DNA from: Halieaceae bacterium
GTDB lineage: Bacteria; Pseudomonadota; Gammaproteobacteria; Pseudomonadales; Halieaceae
NCBI GenBank assembly: GCA_028282105.1
Contig: JANQIO010000121.1
Location: forward strand, 1 to 37,739
Direction: 5' to 3'
Length of the DNA stretch: 37,739 nucleotides
Shown here: positions 35,404 through 37,739 of the stretch, piece by piece
Numbering within the stretch: the first letter of the stretch is position 1
Layout: the number at the start of each line of letters is the position of its first letter
The notes under the pieces: model-generated
The model's input: only the letters and a program-made list of their open reading frames with translations
Database searches by the model: none
What the model was told of the DNA's origin: nothing
Made by a program: the position numbers and the translations under genes

Positions 35404-37284
35404 TCAGTGTTTGATCGGTGTGACCGAATCCCGGTCTATGCTGCCTTCAAAGCGATCCAGCAGCAGCTTGACCCCGGGGTCGGATTCAATGGATTCCAGG
35501 GCGCGGGCCTGGCGCTCTTCCAGCAGCCGGTGGGCGCGCTGGGCGGGGGTTTCATAGCGGGGCGAGCCGGGCTCGATTTCCACCGCGATATCGCGCTGGT
35601 AGTACTTGGCCAGGGCCGCGGCGATGCGCTGGCTATGGGCGTCGTTGTACAGCGAGGCGTTGCGCTCATCCAAGGTAAACCAGGCGCGGTCACCCTCGAC
35701 CTGGCGCAGTTCGCAGTGGGATGCGACATTGTAAACCAGCCCGTTCAAGCCCAGGCGGTCCAGCAGGTCGGGCCAGCGGGCGGGCTCCAGCGCCAGCCGC
35801 TCCGTGGCGCCATGACCGGCGTCCCCGGCAGCGTCGACCGCAGGCTGTGTCTCGGGGCCGGCGGAGGCTTCGGGTGCTATCGGATCAGGTGCGGCCGGCT
35901 CAGGCGCGGCCGGCTCAGGCACTGCCCGCTGAGGTACCGCCGGTTCAGCTACTGCCGGTTCAGGCGCTGTCGATGCCGTTGCGGCAGGCTCAGGTATGGG
36001 TGCAGTGGTAACCCGCTCAGCCGCCGCCGGCTCTGATGCAACTGGCTCTGATGCAACCGACTTAGGTGCGGCCGGCGCGGGCGCGGACGGACGAGGCACC
36101 GGCTCCGGTGCCTGGGGAGCATCAGGCTTTTTTGCCGCAGCGGCCACCTCGGGGCCGCGCTCTTCGAGGGCTTCCGTGCTGACGCTGTCATCGATGACCG
36201 CCGCCGGGCGGAAGGCAATCATCCGCAGCAGCGCCATGTCCATACCGCCGCGAGCATCCGGCGCCAGCGCCAGGTCGCGCTTGCCGGTGATCGCGAACTG
36301 GTAATACAGCTGTGCGTCTTCCGCCGTCATGCTGGCAGCAAAGGCAGACACCTGCTCGGCATCGCCGAGGCTGTTGTCCACCGCGTCTGGCACCGCCTGG
36401 GCCACCGCCACCCGATGCAGCAGGGAGGCCAGCTCATCCAGCGTGCCGGCATAGTCGGGCGCGTGTTCCGACATCGCCTCGACCACAGCCAGGGCGGCGC
36501 TGGCGTCCTGGGCGGCGACCGCTTCCAGCAGCCGATAGACGAAGGACAGGTCTACCGTGCCCAGCATATTGCGGACATCGGCTTCCACCAGCTTGCCATT
36601 GCCAAAGGCCACGGCCTGGTCAGTCAGGCTCAGGGCATCGCGCATGCTGCCCTCGGCGGCGCGCGCCAGCAGCCACAGGGCTGGCTCCTCAAAGCTCACC
36701 ATCTCCTGGTCGAGTACGCTCTTCAGGTAGCCAACAATCAGCTCCGGCGACATGTTCTTCAGGTTGAACTGCAGGCAGCGCGACAACACGGTGGCAGGCA
36801 GCTTCTGCGGGTCAGTCGTGGCCAGCAGGAAAATCACGTGGGGAGGCGGCTCCTCCAGGGTTTTCAGCAGCGCATTGAAGCTGCTGGTGGAGAGCATATG
36901 CACCTCGTCGATCAGGTAGACCTTGTAGCGGCAGCGGGTCGGCGCATACTGGACATTCTCCAGCAGTTCCCGGGTATCCTCGACCTTGGTGCGGGAGGCG
37001 GCGTCCACCTCGATAAGGTCCACGCTGCGCCCTTCGGCGATCTCCAGGCAGGAACCACAGACCCCACAGGGCTCGGAGCTGACCCCGGCCTCACAGTTCA
37101 GGCACTTGGCCAGAATCCGAGCCACGGTGGTCTTGCCCACCCCGCGGGTGCCGGTAAACAGGTAGGCGTGGTGCAGCCGATCGTGGTCCAGCGCATTGAT
37201 CAGCGCCTGCAGCACATGCTCCTGCCCCACCATCTCGCGGAATATCCGGGGGCGCCATTTCCTGGCCAGAACCTGATGCGACAT
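35404..37284 (-). CDS. dnaX: DNA polymerase III subunits tau and gamma
   Basis: Protein of 626 residues (tau). DnaX is the clamp-loader ATPase; tau also ties the polymerase core and helicase together. Walker A GTRGVGKT (45-52), zinc cysteines C64, C73, C76, C79, the DEVH-like IDEVHML (125-131), and the sensor motif VLSRC are visible. After residue 365 comes a linker rich in Pro, Ala and Glu with repeated PEPAA units (about 390-500), then the tau-specific C-terminal domains. Start at 37284 (MSHQVLARKWRP) fits the family; the longer frame to 37329 adds no conserved sequence. A frameshift signal at codons 384-386 probably makes a shorter gamma of about 387 residues. Confidence 0.97.
   Translation of the reverse strand: MSHQVLARKWRPRIFREMVGQEHVLQALINALDHDRLHHAYLFTGTRGVGKTTVARILAKCLNCEAGVSSEPCGVCGSCLEIAEGRSVDLIEVDAASRTKVEDTRELLENVQYAPTRCRYKVYLIDEVHMLSTSSFNALLKTLEEPPPHVIFLLATTDPQKLPATVLSRCLQFNLKNMSPELIVGYLKSVLDQEMVSFEEPALWLLARAAEGSMRDALSLTDQAVAFGNGKLVEADVRNMLGTVDLSFVYRLLEAVAAQDASAALAVVEAMSEHAPDYAGTLDELASLLHRVAVAQAVPDAVDNSLGDAEQVSAFAASMTAEDAQLYYQFAITGKRDLALAPDARGGMDMALLRMIAFRPAAVIDDSVSTEALEERGPEVAAAAKKPDAPQAPEPVPRPSAPAPAAPKSVASEPVASEPAAAERVTTAPIPEPAATASTAPEPAVAEPAVPQRAVPEPAAPEPAAPDPIAPEASAGPETQPAVDAAGDAGHGATERLALEPARWPDLLDRLGLNGLVYNVASHCELRQVEGDRAWFTLDERNASLYNDAHSQRIAAALAKYYQRDIAVEIEPGSPRYETPAQRAHRLLEERQARALESIESDPGVKLLLDRFEGSIDRDSVTPIKH
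36094..36133 (-). promoter_or_regulatory. Putative programmed -1 ribosomal frameshift site in dnaX
   Basis: The slippery heptamer A AAA AAG lies at 36133-36127 in the zero frame as GCA AAA AAG (codons 384-386). After a -1 slip the next codons are GCC (36127-36125) and TGA (36124-36122). A GAGGTGG stretch ends 10 bases before the heptamer, and an 8-bp hairpin with a 4-base loop (36113-36094) starts 13 bases after it. The same heptamer and near-immediate stop make gamma in Escherichia coli. Confidence 0.75.
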
Positions 37285-37384
37285 AAACGACTGAACGTGT
37301 AACTGTGGAAACCGCCAAGGATACACCAATGGTCCCTGTGCTCACACCAAACCGCTACTTCCTGACATGGCTGGGTTGTATCCA

Positions 37385-37409
37385 GCTTCGTAGCGAGGCG
37401 CCGACGTGG
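37385..37409 (-). repeat. Fragment of the structured intergenic repeat
   Basis: These 25 bases join motifs seen at the outer edges of other copies: its first 14 bases are the reverse complement of the A3 outer flank (30115-30129 region) and the rest match the outer arm of A1/A2 (GCGCCGACGTGG). No core is attached, so it is probably a remnant. Confidence 0.55.
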
Positions 37410-37469
37410 TGGCCCCCACAACCCAGCGTCGCATCCATCTCCCCCTTGCCAGATGTGATACGAGACGGA

Positions 37470-37615
37470 GGTGCCGGTGCGCAGGCTATTGCCAGCACCA
37501 TCAGGGCGCGCCGGAGCCAACAAAAGAAACCACAGAAGCCCTCGACTCCGGTGTTATCCCAAGAAACTCAGAATCGGCTAGCGACCGTGCTGGCAATAGC
37601 CTGCGCACCGGCACC
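37470..37615 (+). repeat. Structured intergenic repeat, copy B (complete)
   Basis: It has a perfect 29-bp inverted repeat (37470-37498 with 37587-37615) around an 88-base core (37499-37586). The core shares AAACCACAGAAGCCCTCGA and CGGCTAGCGACCGTGC with copies A1-A3, 7.4 kb away, with divergence in between. The arm is partly similar to that of A3 and unrelated to A2. It lies about 30 bases from the predicted 3' end of ffs on the opposite strand. Confidence 0.82.
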
Positions 37616-37644
37616 GCACTACGGAGCACCAACAAAGACAAGAA

Positions 37645-37739
37645 TGGAGGCGACCCAAGCAGCCGCACCTCGGCACACGAGTCGATAATTACCGTTGCTC
37701 CCTTCCGGGCCTGGCGGGGTTCACTACCTATCGTTGCGA
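37645..37739 (-). ncRNA. ffs: 4.5S RNA of the signal recognition particle (3' part)
   Basis: Read on the minus strand, the sequence has the conserved SRP apical region: GAACCCCGCCAGGCCCGGAA followed by GGGAGCAACGGTA, with the GGAA tetraloop and the AGCA bulge bound by Ffh, then the returning strand with CGTGTGCCGAGGTGCGGCTG. The 5' end lies beyond the window. The 3' end is placed near 37645 before a T-rich stretch, so it is approximate. 4.5S RNA with Ffh targets membrane proteins. In Pseudomonas ffs also lies upstream of dnaX, from memory. Confidence 0.92.

Larger units (their letters stand above)
37285..37644. other. Gap between ffs and dnaX, with repeat B
   Basis: About 360 bases with no recognised gene. 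It contains a terminal fragment of the structured repeat (37385-37409), the complete copy B (37470-37615) and the dnaX leader. A reading frame on the minus strand (37200-37523) crosses it but overlaps the dnaX start in another frame and is not accepted. Confidence 0.75.

Overview
The window looks like chromosomal DNA of a high-GC gammaproteobacterium. From memory, the gene order exbB-comEC-DUF2062-lolCDE-nqrABCDEF-apbE-nqrM-gap-mfd-csiV-MTIP-lexA-topA is close to that of Pseudomonas, and the 4.5S RNA fragment at the right edge is also Pseudomonas-like. The complete Na+-pumping NADH:quinone reductase suggests a marine or halotolerant organism, perhaps a Cellvibrionales/Halieaceae relative, but that placement is inference.

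Layout. 1-6393: cell-envelope block, with a partial ExbB-like gene, comEC, a convergent DUF2062 gene and the lipoprotein exporter lolCDE. 6459-13654: one leftward operon nqrABCDEF-apbE-nqrM, holding all six Na+-NQR subunits plus the FMN transferase and the iron-sulfur maturation factor. 13889-21048: a long-form GAPDH divergent from mfd-csiV, then a methylthioinosine phosphorylase gene overlapping csiV tail to tail. 21295-27555: a small acidic protein, SOS-controlled lexA, then leftward topA with small conserved genes, uspA and a glutaredoxin-like gene. 27719-29386: an IclR-type regulator and a SpoU RNA methyltransferase. 29387-30167: a gene-free patch of structured repeats. 30168-34465: VWA/CoxE and MoxR ATPase genes, a small membrane protein, ycgN, ycgL and rnd. 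34467-37284: recR, ybaB and dnaX. 37285-37739: another structured repeat and the 4.5S RNA gene (ffs), cut by the window end.

Most genes are housekeeping. Two things stand out. First, dnaX carries what looks like a full programmed -1 frameshift cassette (A AAA AAG in the zero frame, TGA one codon later in the -1 frame, a Shine-Dalgarno-like stretch upstream and a hairpin downstream), predicting a short gamma form of about 387 residues beside tau of 626. Second, the two gene-poor patches share an intergenic element: a conserved core of 88-89 bp flanked by 27-29 bp inverted arms. The arm sequences differ between copies, yet each copy stays self-complementary. In the two imperfect copies all transition-type arm mismatches become G-U pairs on the same core-sense strand, which points to a structured RNA (or single-stranded DNA) family that I cannot match to a known class.

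No tRNA, rRNA 16S/23S/5S, CRISPR array, prophage or intact insertion sequence was recognised.
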